Shown in pieces: positions 55,946-64,000 of a stretch of 64,000 nucleotides of DNA; within the stretch, counting starts at the first letter, position 1, and every line of letters begins with the position of its first letter. Source of the stretch: Rhizobium sophoriradicis (GTDB taxonomy: Bacteria > Pseudomonadota > Alphaproteobacteria > Rhizobiales > Rhizobiaceae); the NCBI RefSeq assembly GCF_003939025.1, contig NZ_RQIH01000004.1:186001-250000 (forward strand), given 5' to 3'. A model generated the notes under the pieces. The model was not told the origin of the DNA and did no database searches. It worked only from the letters and a program-made list of their open reading frames with translations. The position numbers and the translations under genes are program-made.

Positions 55946-56799
55946 GCAGTGCTGCCATGATCGACCGTTACCGCTGGTGGGAGATCATCCTGATCTATTG
56001 CGGCATCGCGCTGTTCCTGTTTTTCGTGCTGGCGCCTTTCTTCGAAGGCTTCATGGTGTCGCTGAAGCCGCTTAGCCAGCTCTTCTCCTCGCCCTACCGC
56101 TTCTGGCCGGAGAACGGCTCCTTCGAAGCTTACCGGACGATGTGGATCAGCGTGCCGGGTTTCGCGCGCTATATTTTCAACTCCTTCTTCATCTCGATCA
56201 TCGTCACGCTGATCGTGCTCTGCCTGGTCATTCCGGCGGCCTATGCCTTCGCCAGGTTCGAATTCAAGGGCATGGGCATCCTGCTCGGCGCCTTTCTGAC
56301 GGTGAACATGTTCTCCGGCGCCGTGCTTCTGATCCCGCTCTTCCGGCTGATGCGCAGCATGGGCGTGCTCAACACCTATCTCGCCATGATCGTGCCGGGT
56401 GTCGCCTTCCTCATCCCGTCGGCGATCTGGCTGCTGCGCACCTACATGATCCGTATCCCGCAGGAACTCAACGAAGCGGCCTATATGGATGGCGCCAGCC
56501 ACTTCTACACGCTTCGCCGCGTCATCCTGCCCATTGCGATGCCGGGGATTATCGTCGTCGCCATCACCACCTTCATCGGCGCTTACGCCCAGCAATTCAT
56601 CTTCGCGCTGACCTTCAACTCGAAGACCGAATACATGCCCTTGCCGGTGGGGCTCTTTGCTTACTTCGGCAAGCAGGAGGTCATCTGGAACGAACTGATG
56701 GCGGCTTCCTTCGTCGGCATCGCGCCGGCGATGGTCGTCATCTTCTTCCTTCAGCGTTACCTCGTCGGCGGGCTGACCGCCGGTGCGGTGAAACAATAA
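55942..56799 (+). CDS. sugar ABC transporter permease (MalG/UgpE type)
   Basis: A 285-residue permease with six membrane spans. The coupling loop reads ELNEAAYMDGASHFYTLRRV, and the ending is LVGGLTAGAVKQ, the typical MalG-type C-terminus ('GLTAGAVKG'). It pairs with the preceding permease. Confidence 0.93.
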   Translation: MSSAAMIDRYRWWEIILIYCGIALFLFFVLAPFFEGFMVSLKPLSQLFSSPYRFWPENGSFEAYRTMWISVPGFARYIFNSFFISIIVTLIVLCLVIPAAYAFARFEFKGMGILLGAFLTVNMFSGAVLLIPLFRLMRSMGVLNTYLAMIVPGVAFLIPSAIWLLRTYMIRIPQELNEAAYMDGASHFYTLRRVILPIAMPGIIVVAITTFIGAYAQQFIFALTFNSKTEYMPLPVGLFAYFGKQEVIWNELMAASFVGIAPAMVVIFFLQRYLVGGLTAGAVKQ

Positions 56800-56843
56800 G
56801 AGCAAAAACGAGTGAACAGCTAACCAAGAACGGGAGTCACGAC

Positions 56844-58076
56844 GTGAGTATAACAATCAAGACAGGCCTTATGGCCCTCGCCTTGCTCGGTTCGACGGCA
56901 CTGACCGCGGTCACTGCCCAGGCAGCCGACAAGGAAATCAGCTGGATCTATTGCGGCGATACGATCGACCCGGTCCACACCAAATACATCAAGCAATGGG
57001 AAGAAAAGAACGCCGGCTGGAAGATCGCGCCCGAAGTCGTCGGCTGGGCGCAGTGCCAGGACAAGGCAACGACGCTTGCCGCCGCCGGCACCCCGGTTGC
57101 CATGGCCTATGTCGGCTCGCGCACGCTGAAGGAGTTCGCCCAGAACGATCTCATCGTTCCAGTGCCGATGACCGAAGACGAGAAGAAGGCCTATTACCCC
57201 CATATCGTCGACACGGTGACCTTCGAGGGCAACCAGTGGGGTGTTCCGATCGCCTTCTCCACCAAGGCGCTCTACTGGAACAAGGACCTCTTCAAGCAGG
57301 CCGGCCTCGACCCCGAGAAGCCGCCGAAGACCTGGGCCGAAGAGATCGAGATGGCAAAGACCATCAAGGAAAAAACCGGCATTCCCGGCTTCGGCCTCGT
57401 CGCCAAGACCTTCGACAACACGATGCACCAGTTCATGCATTGGGTTTACACCAACAATGGCAGCGTGATCGATGCCGACGGCAAGGTCACCCTCGACAGC
57501 CCCGAGGTTCTCGCCGCGCTGAAGGCCTATAAGGACATCGTCCCCTACTCCGAAGAAGGCCCGACGGCCTATGAGCAGAACGAAGTCCGCGCCATCTTCC
57601 TCGACGGCAAGGTCGCGATGATCCAGGCAGGCTCCGGCGCGGCAGACCGCCTGAAGAAGACGCAGATCAGCTGGGGTATCACCACCCTGCCGCTCGGCCC
57701 CAACGCCAAGGGCCCGGGCACGCTTCTGATCACCGACAGCCTGGCGATCTTCAAGGGTTCGGGCGTCGAGGACAAGGCGACCGAGTTCGCCAAGTTCATC
57801 ACCTCGCCGGATGTGCAGTCGGAGTACGAATTGCAGGGCGGCGCCGGCCTCACGCCGCTACGCCCCTCGGCAAAGGTCGACGAATTCGTCGCCAAGGATC
57901 CCTACTGGAAGCCGCTCATCGAGGGCATCAGCTATGGTGGTCCCGAGCCGCTTTTCACCGACTATAAGGGCTTCCAGAACTCGATGATCGAGATGATCCA
58001 GTCGGTGGTGACAGGCAAGGCCGAACCGGAGGCAGCGCTGAAGAAGGCTGCCGGCGAAATCGAAGCCTTCAAGTAA
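56844..58076 (+). CDS. sugar ABC transporter substrate-binding protein
   Basis: A 410-residue periplasmic binding protein of the maltose/glycerol-phosphate class. The signal peptide (MSITIKTGLMALALLG) ends in AQA before ADKEISW. The SBP pattern (IKQWEEKNAGWKI early; GVPIAFSTKALYWNKDLF; VQAGSG-like IQAGSGAA) is normal. The start is GTG 56844 with CGGGAG upstream; the open frame reading to 56142 is a shadow of the permease. A strong hairpin follows it (58095-58120). Substrate probably an oligo- or monosaccharide. Confidence 0.9.
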   Translation: MSITIKTGLMALALLGSTALTAVTAQAADKEISWIYCGDTIDPVHTKYIKQWEEKNAGWKIAPEVVGWAQCQDKATTLAAAGTPVAMAYVGSRTLKEFAQNDLIVPVPMTEDEKKAYYPHIVDTVTFEGNQWGVPIAFSTKALYWNKDLFKQAGLDPEKPPKTWAEEIEMAKTIKEKTGIPGFGLVAKTFDNTMHQFMHWVYTNNGSVIDADGKVTLDSPEVLAALKAYKDIVPYSEEGPTAYEQNEVRAIFLDGKVAMIQAGSGAADRLKKTQISWGITTLPLGPNAKGPGTLLITDSLAIFKGSGVEDKATEFAKFITSPDVQSEYELQGGAGLTPLRPSAKVDEFVAKDPYWKPLIEGISYGGPEPLFTDYKGFQNSMIEMIQSVVTGKAEPEAALKKAAGEIEAFK

Positions 58077-58094
58077 GCACTCCTGAATCTCCCC

Positions 58095-58120
58095 GGGGTC
58101 GCGGCACAAGCCGCGGCCCC
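58095..58120 (+). promoter_or_regulatory. intercistronic hairpin after the sugar-binding-protein gene
   Basis: GGGGTCGCGGC (58095-58105) pairs with GCCGCGGCCCC (58110-58120), 11 base pairs with one G-U, around a four-base loop. There is no T run. A likely 3' stabiliser of the abundant binding-protein message, by analogy with other ABC operons. Confidence 0.6.
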
Positions 58121-58167
58121 TCCCCTCTATCGAATGTGCGACGAAGGCCGCCGGCGGAGACAGATTT

Positions 58168-59301
58168 TTGGGACAGCTCCTTCTCAACAATGTTCAGAAA
58201 TTCTACGGCGACTACGAAGTTCTGAAGGGCGTGCAGCTCGAGGTGAAGAACGGCGAGTTCGTCGTCTTCGTCGGCCCGTCCGGCTGCGGAAAATCCACCC
58301 TGCTGCGGATGATCGCCGGCCTCGATGCAACGACCGCGGGCGACATCGTCATCAATGGCGTCAGGGTCAACGACCTGCCGCCGGTCAAGCGCGGCATCGC
58401 CATGGTGTTCCAGTCCTACGCGCTCTATCCGCACATGACGGTATTCGAGAACATCGCCTTCCCGCTGCGCGTCGAGAAGATGGAAGAGGCAAAGCTCAAG
58501 GCCAAGGTGGAAAACGCCGCCCGCATCCTGCATCTCGACCAGCGGCTGCAGCAGAAGCCCGGCATGCTCTCCGGCGGCCAGCGCCAGCGCGTCGCGATCG
58601 GCCGCGCCATCGTGCGCGAACCGAAGATCTTCCTGTTCGACGAGCCGCTCTCCAATCTCGACGCGGCGCTGCGCGCCGACATGCGCATCGAGCTGGCCAA
58701 GCTGCACCGGCAGTTGAAGGCGACGATGATCTATGTGACGCACGACCAGGTCGAAGCCATGACGATGGCCGACCGCATCGTCGTGCTCGACGCCGGCAAT
58801 ATCTCGCAGACCGGCGCGCCGCTGGAGCTTTACCACAAGCCCGCCAACCAGTTCGTCGCCGGCTTCATCGGCAACCCGAAAATGAATTTCCTGCCCGTCA
58901 CCTGCAAGAGCGTCAGCGCCGCCGGCGTCGAAGTCGATTATCTCGGCCAGACCGCCGTCCTGCCGGTGACCCCGCGCGACGGCATGGCCGGCAAGACCCT
59001 GACGCTCGGCATCCGCCCGGAGCACATCCAGCTCAACGGCGGCGATATCGTCTTCACCGTCACCCCGACCGTGATCGAGCGCCTCGGCGCCAATACGGTG
59101 GCTTACGCCTCGCTCAACGGCGAGGCCGAGAACTTCTGCGCCATGCTGCCCGGCAGCGTCGGCATCCGCCCCGACACGCCGGTTGCCACCGGCATCAATG
59201 CCGCCGACTGCCATCTTTTCGACGAGACGGGCATTGCGTTTGAGCGCCGTGTGGAGCTGACGGAAATCGATATGAACGTGATCAATCCGACGGCGGCATG
59301 A
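58168..59301 (+). CDS. sugar ABC transporter ATP-binding protein (MalK/UgpC type)
   Basis: A 377-residue ATPase with Walker A GPSGCGKST, signature LSGGQRQRVAIGRAI and Walker B IFLFDEPLSNLD, then a C-terminal regulatory OB-fold domain (from about 235). It starts at TTG 58168, with GGAG at 58156-58159. No better start is in frame. It is the last gene of the sugar operon. A fragment resembling its last dozen residues occurs at 62040-62095. Confidence 0.93.
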   Translation: MGQLLLNNVQKFYGDYEVLKGVQLEVKNGEFVVFVGPSGCGKSTLLRMIAGLDATTAGDIVINGVRVNDLPPVKRGIAMVFQSYALYPHMTVFENIAFPLRVEKMEEAKLKAKVENAARILHLDQRLQQKPGMLSGGQRQRVAIGRAIVREPKIFLFDEPLSNLDAALRADMRIELAKLHRQLKATMIYVTHDQVEAMTMADRIVVLDAGNISQTGAPLELYHKPANQFVAGFIGNPKMNFLPVTCKSVSAAGVEVDYLGQTAVLPVTPRDGMAGKTLTLGIRPEHIQLNGGDIVFTVTPTVIERLGANTVAYASLNGEAENFCAMLPGSVGIRPDTPVATGINAADCHLFDETGIAFERRVELTEIDMNVINPTAA

Positions 59302-59477
59302 GCTGGCTCTGTTCGAGACATCCCGTCGATCATCGCTGCTGTCTGGCGCGGACATTCGCGAGGATGGCTGCAATGCTCTCTCATCTCGGCCGTTGATTAG
59401 CCCGACCTCGATCCAGACATCCTCCACCCAATGCGGCCCATGAATGGGATTTCCGGGAGTACGCAGCCAACGGCCGC

Positions 59478-60062
59478 CTAAGGAGAAATCACAACAAGAG
59501 CGCTGGAAATTACCTCCCCTTCCCGGCGGTAACTGTGCGGAACGCTTGAGTCAAAATAGATGGCGTCGCCGGCATCCAGCGCCGTCTCCTTGCCGTCCAC
59601 ATTGACGACAAGCCGACCGCTGAGCACGTAGATGAACTCAGCACTGCCATGTTGATGCGGCTCCGAGGGTGGCGAATCGATCGGGAACTCGGCGTAGAAC
59701 GCCTCCATGCGGCGGTCAGCAGCGGGATAGTCCAGGCTTTCGAAGAAAAAGGCAGGGCGCTTTTCGCCCGGCGGGCTTGGAAGTTTGAGACGCTGCTCCT
59801 TTCGAACGACCGCGATGAGCGGCTCCTCCTTGTCGGCTTTGAAGAAGTGATCGAGGCCGACCCCAAAAACCATGGCGATGCGAAGCAGCGTCGGCAACGT
59901 AGGAAACATCTGCCCGCGCTCGATCTTCGAAAGCATCGCAGGCGAGAGCCCTGTATGCCCCGCCAGTTGCACCAGCCCCAGCTTCTTTCTCAGGCGCAGT
60001 GCCTTGATACGAGGGCCGATCGCGTAGCGCTGAAGCTCGTTGGAGAGCGTGTCGGAAAGCAC
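59478..60062 (-). CDS. XRE family regulator with cupin sensor domain
   Basis: A 194-residue protein with an N-terminal HTH_3 domain (about 15-70, GPRIKALRLRKKLGLVQLA, LSPAMLSKIERGQMFPTLPT) and a C-terminal cupin (about 125-190, EPHQHGSAEFIYVLSGRL). This architecture is typical of PuuR/SutR-type repressors of small-molecule catabolism. It lies between the sugar operon and the fasciclin gene, both in divergent or convergent positions, so its target is not clear. Confidence 0.87.
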   Translation of the reverse strand: MLSDTLSNELQRYAIGPRIKALRLRKKLGLVQLAGHTGLSPAMLSKIERGQMFPTLPTLLRIAMVFGVGLDHFFKADKEEPLIAVVRKEQRLKLPSPPGEKRPAFFFESLDYPAADRRMEAFYAEFPIDSPPSEPHQHGSAEFIYVLSGRLVVNVDGKETALDAGDAIYFDSSVPHSYRREGEVISSALVVISP

Positions 60063-60223
60063 GTCGTAAACTCCTTTTCGTTTCGGGAAACTAACACGGC
60101 GACAATTTTCACCACAAGATAATTGTATTTGTCCTCACGAAAATTTGAGTGGCAATAAAACCGATGTTCTCCAAATGAAAATGGTGAGGTGCAATGGGCA
60201 CCCGTCATCGAGAGGAGAATGAC

Positions 60224-60709
60224 ATGAAAATGAAGAGCCTTTTGTTCGCTGCAGCGATGGTGTTCGGCAGCAGCTTCAGCGCAGTCGCCGCGGAGAAGGA
60301 TGTTGTCAATACTGCCGTGGAGGCAGGTAAATTCAAGACGTTGGCGACCGCGCTCGAAGCGGCAGGCCTGGTCACCACTCTCAAAGGAGCAGGTCCGTTC
60401 ACGGTCTTTGCTCCGACCGATGAAGCCTTCGCCAAGTTGCCGGCCGGTACCGTCGAAAGCCTGTTGAAGCCGGAGAACAAGCAAAAGCTCACCGAGATAC
60501 TCACTTACCATGTGGTCGCGGGGAAGGTCATGGCTAAGGACGTGGCCGGTATCGATGAAGCGAAGTCGGTCAATGGCAAAATGATCGACATCGACGTCGA
60601 TGGCTCCACAGTCAAGGTCAATGACGCCGCCGTCACCTCTGCCGACATTGCTGCCTCGAACGGCGTCATCCATGTCATCGACAAGGTGATCATGCCGCCG
60701 GAAGGCTGA
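60224..60709 (+). CDS. fasciclin-domain (FAS1) secreted protein
   Basis: A 161-residue secreted protein. The signal peptide ([18 protein letters not shown]) ends in AVAA before EKDVV. A single FAS1 domain follows, with [16 protein letters not shown] and the closing [18 protein letters not shown]. Similar rhizobial proteins (e.g. Nex18 in S. meliloti) are implicated in symbiosis or surface interactions. GAGGAGAA precedes the ATG at 60224; an upstream reading from 60194 was rejected. Confidence 0.9.
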   Translation: MKMKSLLFAAAMVFGSSFSAVAAEKDVVNTAVEAGKFKTLATALEAAGLVTTLKGAGPFTVFAPTDEAFAKLPAGTVESLLKPENKQKLTEILTYHVVAGKVMAKDVAGIDEAKSVNGKMIDIDVDGSTVKVNDAAVTSADIAASNGVIHVIDKVIMPPEG

Positions 60710-60735
60710 CCGCGTCCTCGATCTGGAGAACAACC

Positions 60736-60960
60736 ATGAAGATCATCAACATTGTCACGCTCACCCTCCTAGTCGTAGGCGGGCTGAACTGGGGTCTGGT
60801 CGGGCTATTTGGCTTTGACCTTGTGGCCGCCATCTTCGGGGCTGGCTCGGCTCTCGCCCGGATTGTTTACATCCTGGTGGGGCTATCGGCGGCCTGGCAG
60901 GTCATACCCCTGTCTTCTGCAATGGGCTCCGGCGAGTTTGCCGCTCGCCAGAACCGATAG
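60736..60960 (+). CDS. DUF378 family small membrane protein
   Basis: A 74-residue protein with two membrane helices and the DUF378 core VVGGLNWGLVGLFGFDLV. Function unknown for the family. It is 26 bases after the fasciclin gene and ends in an intrinsic terminator, so the two form one transcript. Confidence 0.85.
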   Translation: MKIINIVTLTLLVVGGLNWGLVGLFGFDLVAAIFGAGSALARIVYILVGLSAAWQVIPLSSAMGSGEFAARQNR

Positions 60961-60967
60961 GATGTTC

Positions 60968-61009
60968 GGAGGGACCCGCTTACAGCGTGGGCGGTTCCCT
61001 CCATTTTTT
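60968..61009 (+). terminator. intrinsic terminator after DUF378
   Basis: GGAGGGA (60968-60974) pairs with TCCCTCC (60996-61002), followed after one base by six T (61004-61009). It separates the fasciclin-DUF378 transcript from tspO, whose start is only six bases further. Confidence 0.7.
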
Positions 61010-61014
61010 GGCGG

Positions 61015-61509
61015 ATGGACATGCATTCCCTCCTTGTGCTGGTCGCCTTCCAGGTCGCGAGCTTTGCCGCGGCGGCTACCGGTGTGATGTTCCGGCCAGG
61101 CGACTGGTACAAGCAGCTCGACAAGCCGGATTGGCGCCCGCCGGATTGGCTGTTCGCCCCGGTCTGGACGGCTCTTTATGCATCGATCGGATTGTCGGGC
61201 TGGCTCCTATGGCGAGAGGCAGGCGTTACTGGCGCAGCACTCCCGCTCGGCGTCTATGCAGTCCAACTTCTGCTCAATGCTGCGTGGTCGCCGCTCTTTT
61301 TTGGACTTCACCGACCCGGGCTAGCCGCGGCGGAGATCATGCTGCTTTGGGGTGCGATTCTGGCGACAATCATCCTGTTTTACCCGGCGAATGCGGCGGC
61401 TGCCTTGTTGCTTGTTCCTTACCTTATGTGGGTGAGTTTTGCAGCGGCACTGAACCTCTCGATCTGGCGGCGCAACCGCTCGAAACCACTATCGGAGGGC
61501 GCCCGATGA
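61015..61509 (+). CDS. tspO: TspO/MBR family tryptophan-rich sensory protein
   Basis: A 164-residue five-helix outer/inner membrane protein of the TspO (translocator protein/PBR) family. The tryptophan-rich signature is WYKQLDKPDWRPPDWLFAPVW (written in part), with the later NAAWSPLFFGLHRP. Known members bind porphyrins and regulate tetrapyrrole or stress responses; rhizobial TspO affects gene expression under nutrient stress. ATG 61015 or 61021 could start. It overlaps the next gene by four bases. Confidence 0.9.
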   Translation: MDMHSLLVLVAFQVASFAAAATGVMFRPGDWYKQLDKPDWRPPDWLFAPVWTALYASIGLSGWLLWREAGVTGAALPLGVYAVQLLLNAAWSPLFFGLHRPGLAAAEIMLLWGAILATIILFYPANAAAALLLVPYLMWVSFAAALNLSIWRRNRSKPLSEGAR

Positions 61510-62015
61510 AGGTGCGGTGGATCGTCGTGAATGATCGGATGCAGCAAGGCTACCGATACGCTCTCGCTGCGCCAATCGGCAGCAAGTTTCATCCCGATTT
61601 CCGGCCGGAGCTGACACCCGCCGAGATGCTTGCGCTTGGCGTGTTCGGCGGCAAGTACATAACGGATTGTCGCGACGAATTCCCGGAAAGTTGGTTTGCA
61701 GAGGCCCGTCTGTCGTCGCTGCGAAAAGATCCGTCGCTGAATTGCTTCGGTGTCGACGCCAGCCAACCGCTCAGCGTCTGGCGGGCCAAGGGATGGATAC
61801 ACCCCGACGATCCGCGTGGCTGGTTCCAGTGGTACTGCCGCTATTACCAAGGTCGCCGCATGCCCGGCGAGGACGAGCGACAGATCGCCCGTTGGAAAGC
61901 CATTCGCCGTCATGTCGCTCAGCTTCGCCGAGCCTGCGAGCCTGGAGATTGCTGGTGCCGGCCGCGTCAGCGCCAGGCTCTGATGCATTGGGCATATGAC
62001 AGCCGCTCGATTTAA
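61506..62015 (+). CDS. conserved hypothetical protein, 169 residues
   Basis: A soluble 169-residue protein starting MKVRWIVVNDRMQQGY. It is rich in Trp, Tyr, Arg and Pro (e.g. HPDDPRGWFQWYCRYYQG) and has a cysteine pair near the end (GDCWC). It lacks helices for membranes and any recognised domain. Its ATG overlaps the tspO stop by four bases, so the two are translationally coupled and probably work together; that is the only clue to function. Confidence 0.65.
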   Translation: MKVRWIVVNDRMQQGYRYALAAPIGSKFHPDFRPELTPAEMLALGVFGGKYITDCRDEFPESWFAEARLSSLRKDPSLNCFGVDASQPLSVWRAKGWIHPDDPRGWFQWYCRYYQGRRMPGEDERQIARWKAIRRHVAQLRRACEPGDCWCRPRQRQALMHWAYDSRSI

Positions 62016-62039
62016 TAATCCATTTGCTGCTGCAGGGCA

Positions 62040-62095
62040 TCGCCAGCGACGCGTGCAACTGACCGATATGGACGTGATCAACCCGGCGGCGGTCC
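62040..62095 (+). pseudogene. possible 3' fragment of a MalK/UgpC-type ABC ATPase gene
   Basis: The reading RRVQLTDMDVINPAAV resembles the last residues of the sugar ABC ATPase at 58168-59301 (RRVELTEIDMNVINPTAA), with a two-residue gap. DNA similarity is evident by eye over about 50 bases. It has no open frame of its own and no stop at the same place. Low-evidence remnant in the 230-base gap (62016-62245); the rest of that gap shows nothing else clear. Confidence 0.4.
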
Positions 62096-62245
62096 GAACG
62101 GCTCGTTCGGCGCCGGCGGATCGGCCTGGCCGAATTGACTCGCGTGGCGCTTCCACGGCCAGGACGCCGCCGGCTGCGGACTTCGGTCGTATGGCTGCAT
62201 TGCGCCGCTCGATCAGTTCTCTACGACGTCGACGCGACGGGTGCT

Positions 62246-63142
62246 CTAGTACGCCATCTGCGCGCGCAGGCGCGGCACGATCCAGTCGAGGAAGCAGCGC
62301 ACCTTCTGCGACAGGGGATCGGCTGGCCCATGCATCACGTTCACCGGCAGCGGTTCCGGCGCGAACTCCGTCAGTAATTCCTGCAGAGCGCCGGAGCGCA
62401 GCTGATCGGAAATCTGGTAAGATAGGACGCGGATAATGCCGATTCCTGCGAGTGCAGCCTGAACGGCCGCCTCCGTCGTGTTGACAGCGAGTTTGGGGCG
62501 CGGCTCGATGCTGAAGGCTGGACCGTCCCGGCGATAGCGCCATTCCGGCGCGGTCGCAAAGCCCTGGAAGCTGATACCGTCATGTCCGACAAGCTCTTCC
62601 GGCTGCCGCGGGACGCCTCGGCGCGCGAGATAGTCGGGGCTGGCGCAGATCACCCGGCGGACACTGCCGACGCGCGTTGCGATCAGTGCACTGTCCGTCA
62701 GGTGGCCAATTCTAAGAGCCACATCAACCTGCTCGTCCGCCAGATTGATCTGCCGATCAACCAGCGTCAGGCGCAGATTGATTATGGGTTGCTCCTTCAA
62801 GAATTCCAGCGCGATTGGCAGCAGATGACGTTCGCCGAAAGCAACAGGTGCGGTCACATGGAGCCCACCACGCAGCGCGCCATGGTCGCCGCTCGCCTGC
62901 CGCTCCGCCGCATCCAGCTCATCAAGGATACGCCGCGAGGCGGCGACGAAGGCGCGCCCCTCCTCGGTCAGCGAGAGGCCCCGGCGAGTGCGCAGCACCA
63001 AGGGCACGCCGAGATGCCTTTCAAGATCGGCGACCTTACGGCTGACGGTGGCAAGCGGTGCATGCAGTCGCCGCGCCCCGGCAGAAAGGCTGCCGGCGTC
63101 GACCACCGCCAGCAGCACCGTCATCGCGTCAAAACGGTCCAT
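62246..63142 (-). CDS. LysR family transcriptional regulator
   Basis: A 298-residue LysR protein with a winged helix in residues 1-60 (MDRFDAMTVLLAVVDAGSLS, then RRLHAPLATVSRKVADLE) and a substrate-binding domain. The start is 63142, since the reading from 63178 adds non-family residues. It is divergent from the metallo-hydrolase gene at 63277 (134-base gap), which is likely its target. Confidence 0.88.
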   Translation of the reverse strand: MDRFDAMTVLLAVVDAGSLSAGARRLHAPLATVSRKVADLERHLGVPLVLRTRRGLSLTEEGRAFVAASRRILDELDAAERQASGDHGALRGGLHVTAPVAFGERHLLPIALEFLKEQPIINLRLTLVDRQINLADEQVDVALRIGHLTDSALIATRVGSVRRVICASPDYLARRGVPRQPEELVGHDGISFQGFATAPEWRYRRDGPAFSIEPRPKLAVNTTEAAVQAALAGIGIIRVLSYQISDQLRSGALQELLTEFAPEPLPVNVMHGPADPLSQKVRCFLDWIVPRLRAQMAY

Positions 63143-63276
63143 CCAATTCCTTCCGCAATCTGGGAGGAAAGTTCCCAAAATGGCAGGATACCCTACTGTT
63201 TGTGGATGTCATAGCTTCACCTTCGTTCAAGGGCGCTGCCCGGTTCCCCATATTCCAAATGATCAGGAAGGACGTC

Positions 63277-64000
63277 ATGCCCAAACTTTCGCGTCGTGCC
63301 TTTGCAAGCGCTCTCCCTCTCGGCCTCCTCGGGGGAAGCCTCCTCGGCGGAGGAATGATTGAAGGCTCGTCTGCGCTTGCCGCGACACAGGATACCGGTA
63401 AAGCGCCGGTCAGTGTTACGCCGCTCGCGCAGATCCGCATCGGTCGTTTCACGGTAACGGCGTTGACGGATGGCTATGCGGATATGCCCTACAATTATTT
63501 TCCCGGGCGCACCGCGGCGGAGGTTGAACAGGCGGCAGTCGCGCAGTTCACCGCTCGCGCCAGCGGGGTGCGGTTCCTCTTCAACCAGTATCTCGTCGAG
63601 GATGGCGAACGCCGCATCCTCATCGACGCCGGTGCGGCAGGCTCGATCGGGCAAACCGGCCGTTTGCCGCAGGCGCTCGCCGCGCTCGGCTTGCAGCGAG
63701 ACCAAATTGACGCGGTGATCGTGACGCATATGCATCAGGACCACATGGGCGGGCTGATTCTCGGAGGCAAGAACAACTATCCCAATGCGGAACTCTATAT
63801 AGATCGGCGCGACGTCGCCCATTGGATCGATCCGGCCAAGCGCAACGGCGCGCCCGATTATCTGCAGACCAGTTTCAAGATGGCCGACGAGGTCGTGCGC
63901 CTCTACCCCAGACTTCAGGCGATCGACGGAGAGCGAGAAATCGTGCCGGGCGTCTCGATCGTCGACCTGACCGGCCACACACCCGGCCATATCGGCGTGC
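63277..64000 (+). CDS. MBL-fold metallo-hydrolase, exported (truncated by the window end)
   Basis: The first 241 codons of a metallo-beta-lactamase-fold hydrolase. A Tat-type signal (MPKLSRRAFASALPLGLLGG, with twin arginines) ends near the ALA before ATQDTG. The zinc motif HxHxDH is intact (T-HMHQDHMGG, H151, H153, D155, H156), and the next ligand His lies in GHTPGHIG. Such proteins include quorum-quenching lactonases and other exported hydrolases. AGGAAGGA precedes ATG 63277; ATG 63259 is in frame but lacks a site. No stop before the window ends. Confidence 0.86.
   Translation, partial: MPKLSRRAFASALPLGLLGGSLLGGGMIEGSSALAATQDTGKAPVSVTPLAQIRIGRFTVTALTDGYADMPYNYFPGRTAAEVEQAAVAQFTARASGVRFLFNQYLVEDGERRILIDAGAAGSIGQTGRLPQALAALGLQRDQIDAVIVTHMHQDHMGGLILGGKNNYPNAELYIDRRDVAHWIDPAKRNGAPDYLQTSFKMADEVVRLYPRLQAIDGEREIVPGVSIVDLTGHTPGHIGV

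Noticed and set aside
59302..59477. Minus-strand peptide RWLRTPGNPIHGPHWVED as part of a gene after the XRE regulator
   Set aside because: It looks protein-like over about 30 codons but has no start, family or stop arrangement; it could be a remnant and is left uncalled.

Overview
The window reads as accessory DNA from a Rhizobium-type alphaproteobacterium, close to R. etli / R. leguminosarum. Codon use is GC-rich throughout. There is an asparagine operon of the R. etli ansR-ansP-ansA-ansB type with the atypical Cys/Lys asparaginase, a bgsB-bgsA pair of the kind that makes mixed-linkage beta-glucan, and many uptake-plus-catabolism cassettes. No rRNA, tRNA, replication gene, phage or CRISPR array was seen. 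The density of transporters and regulators suggests a megaplasmid or other accessory replicon, but that is inference.

Layout, left to right. 0.1-8.1 kb is a peptide/opine-type ABC importer operon carrying RidA, SelA-like PLP enzyme and ureidoglycine aminohydrolase (allE-like) genes. 8.6-12.1 kb is a large autotransporter whose reading frame is broken at a run of eight G; one G fewer restores a 1140-residue protein. It lies between the intact allE and a decayed second allE copy. 12.8-18.7 kb holds two tandem FCD/GntR regulators followed by ansP, ansA and ansB. 18.7-22.4 kb has a TauD-type dioxygenase, an AhpD-like protein, and a divergent MFS/TetR pair with two identical-half-site operators. 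22.4-25.1 kb is a relic zone with a truncated ISNCY-type transposase, an AraC regulator, two small ORFs and strong RNA hairpins. 25.1-28.4 kb is bgsB-bgsA.

28.4-36.9 kb (minus strand) is an AmiC/AmiR-type system. A cytoplasmic amide sensor and an ANTAR antiterminator precede a leader with stem-loops and an intrinsic terminator. Behind the terminator lie a nitrilase-family hydrolase, a branched-chain/amide-type ABC importer (with permease and ATPase fused in one protein) and an amidase. 37.1-48.2 kb is a ten-gene minus-strand operon (SDR, split transketolase, TRAP transporter, ribose-type ABC transporter, amidohydrolase) divergent from a LysR regulator. 48.2-53.6 kb has a TetR/reductase divergon, a pirin, a paired YdcZ-type DMT transporter and a dienelactone hydrolase. 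53.9-59.3 kb is a sugar ABC operon with a Gfo/Idh/MocA oxidoreductase. 59.5-64 kb has an XRE-cupin regulator, fasciclin, DUF378, TspO and a LysR/metallo-hydrolase divergon cut by the window end.

The points that most deserve a second look are the poly-G tract in the autotransporter, the ANTAR-type leader RNA controlling an entire amide uptake and hydrolysis operon, the operon combining two unrelated transporters with a split transketolase, and the long imperfect hairpin at 24.4 kb. Functions were assigned by reading motifs and recalling protein families; no database search was run.
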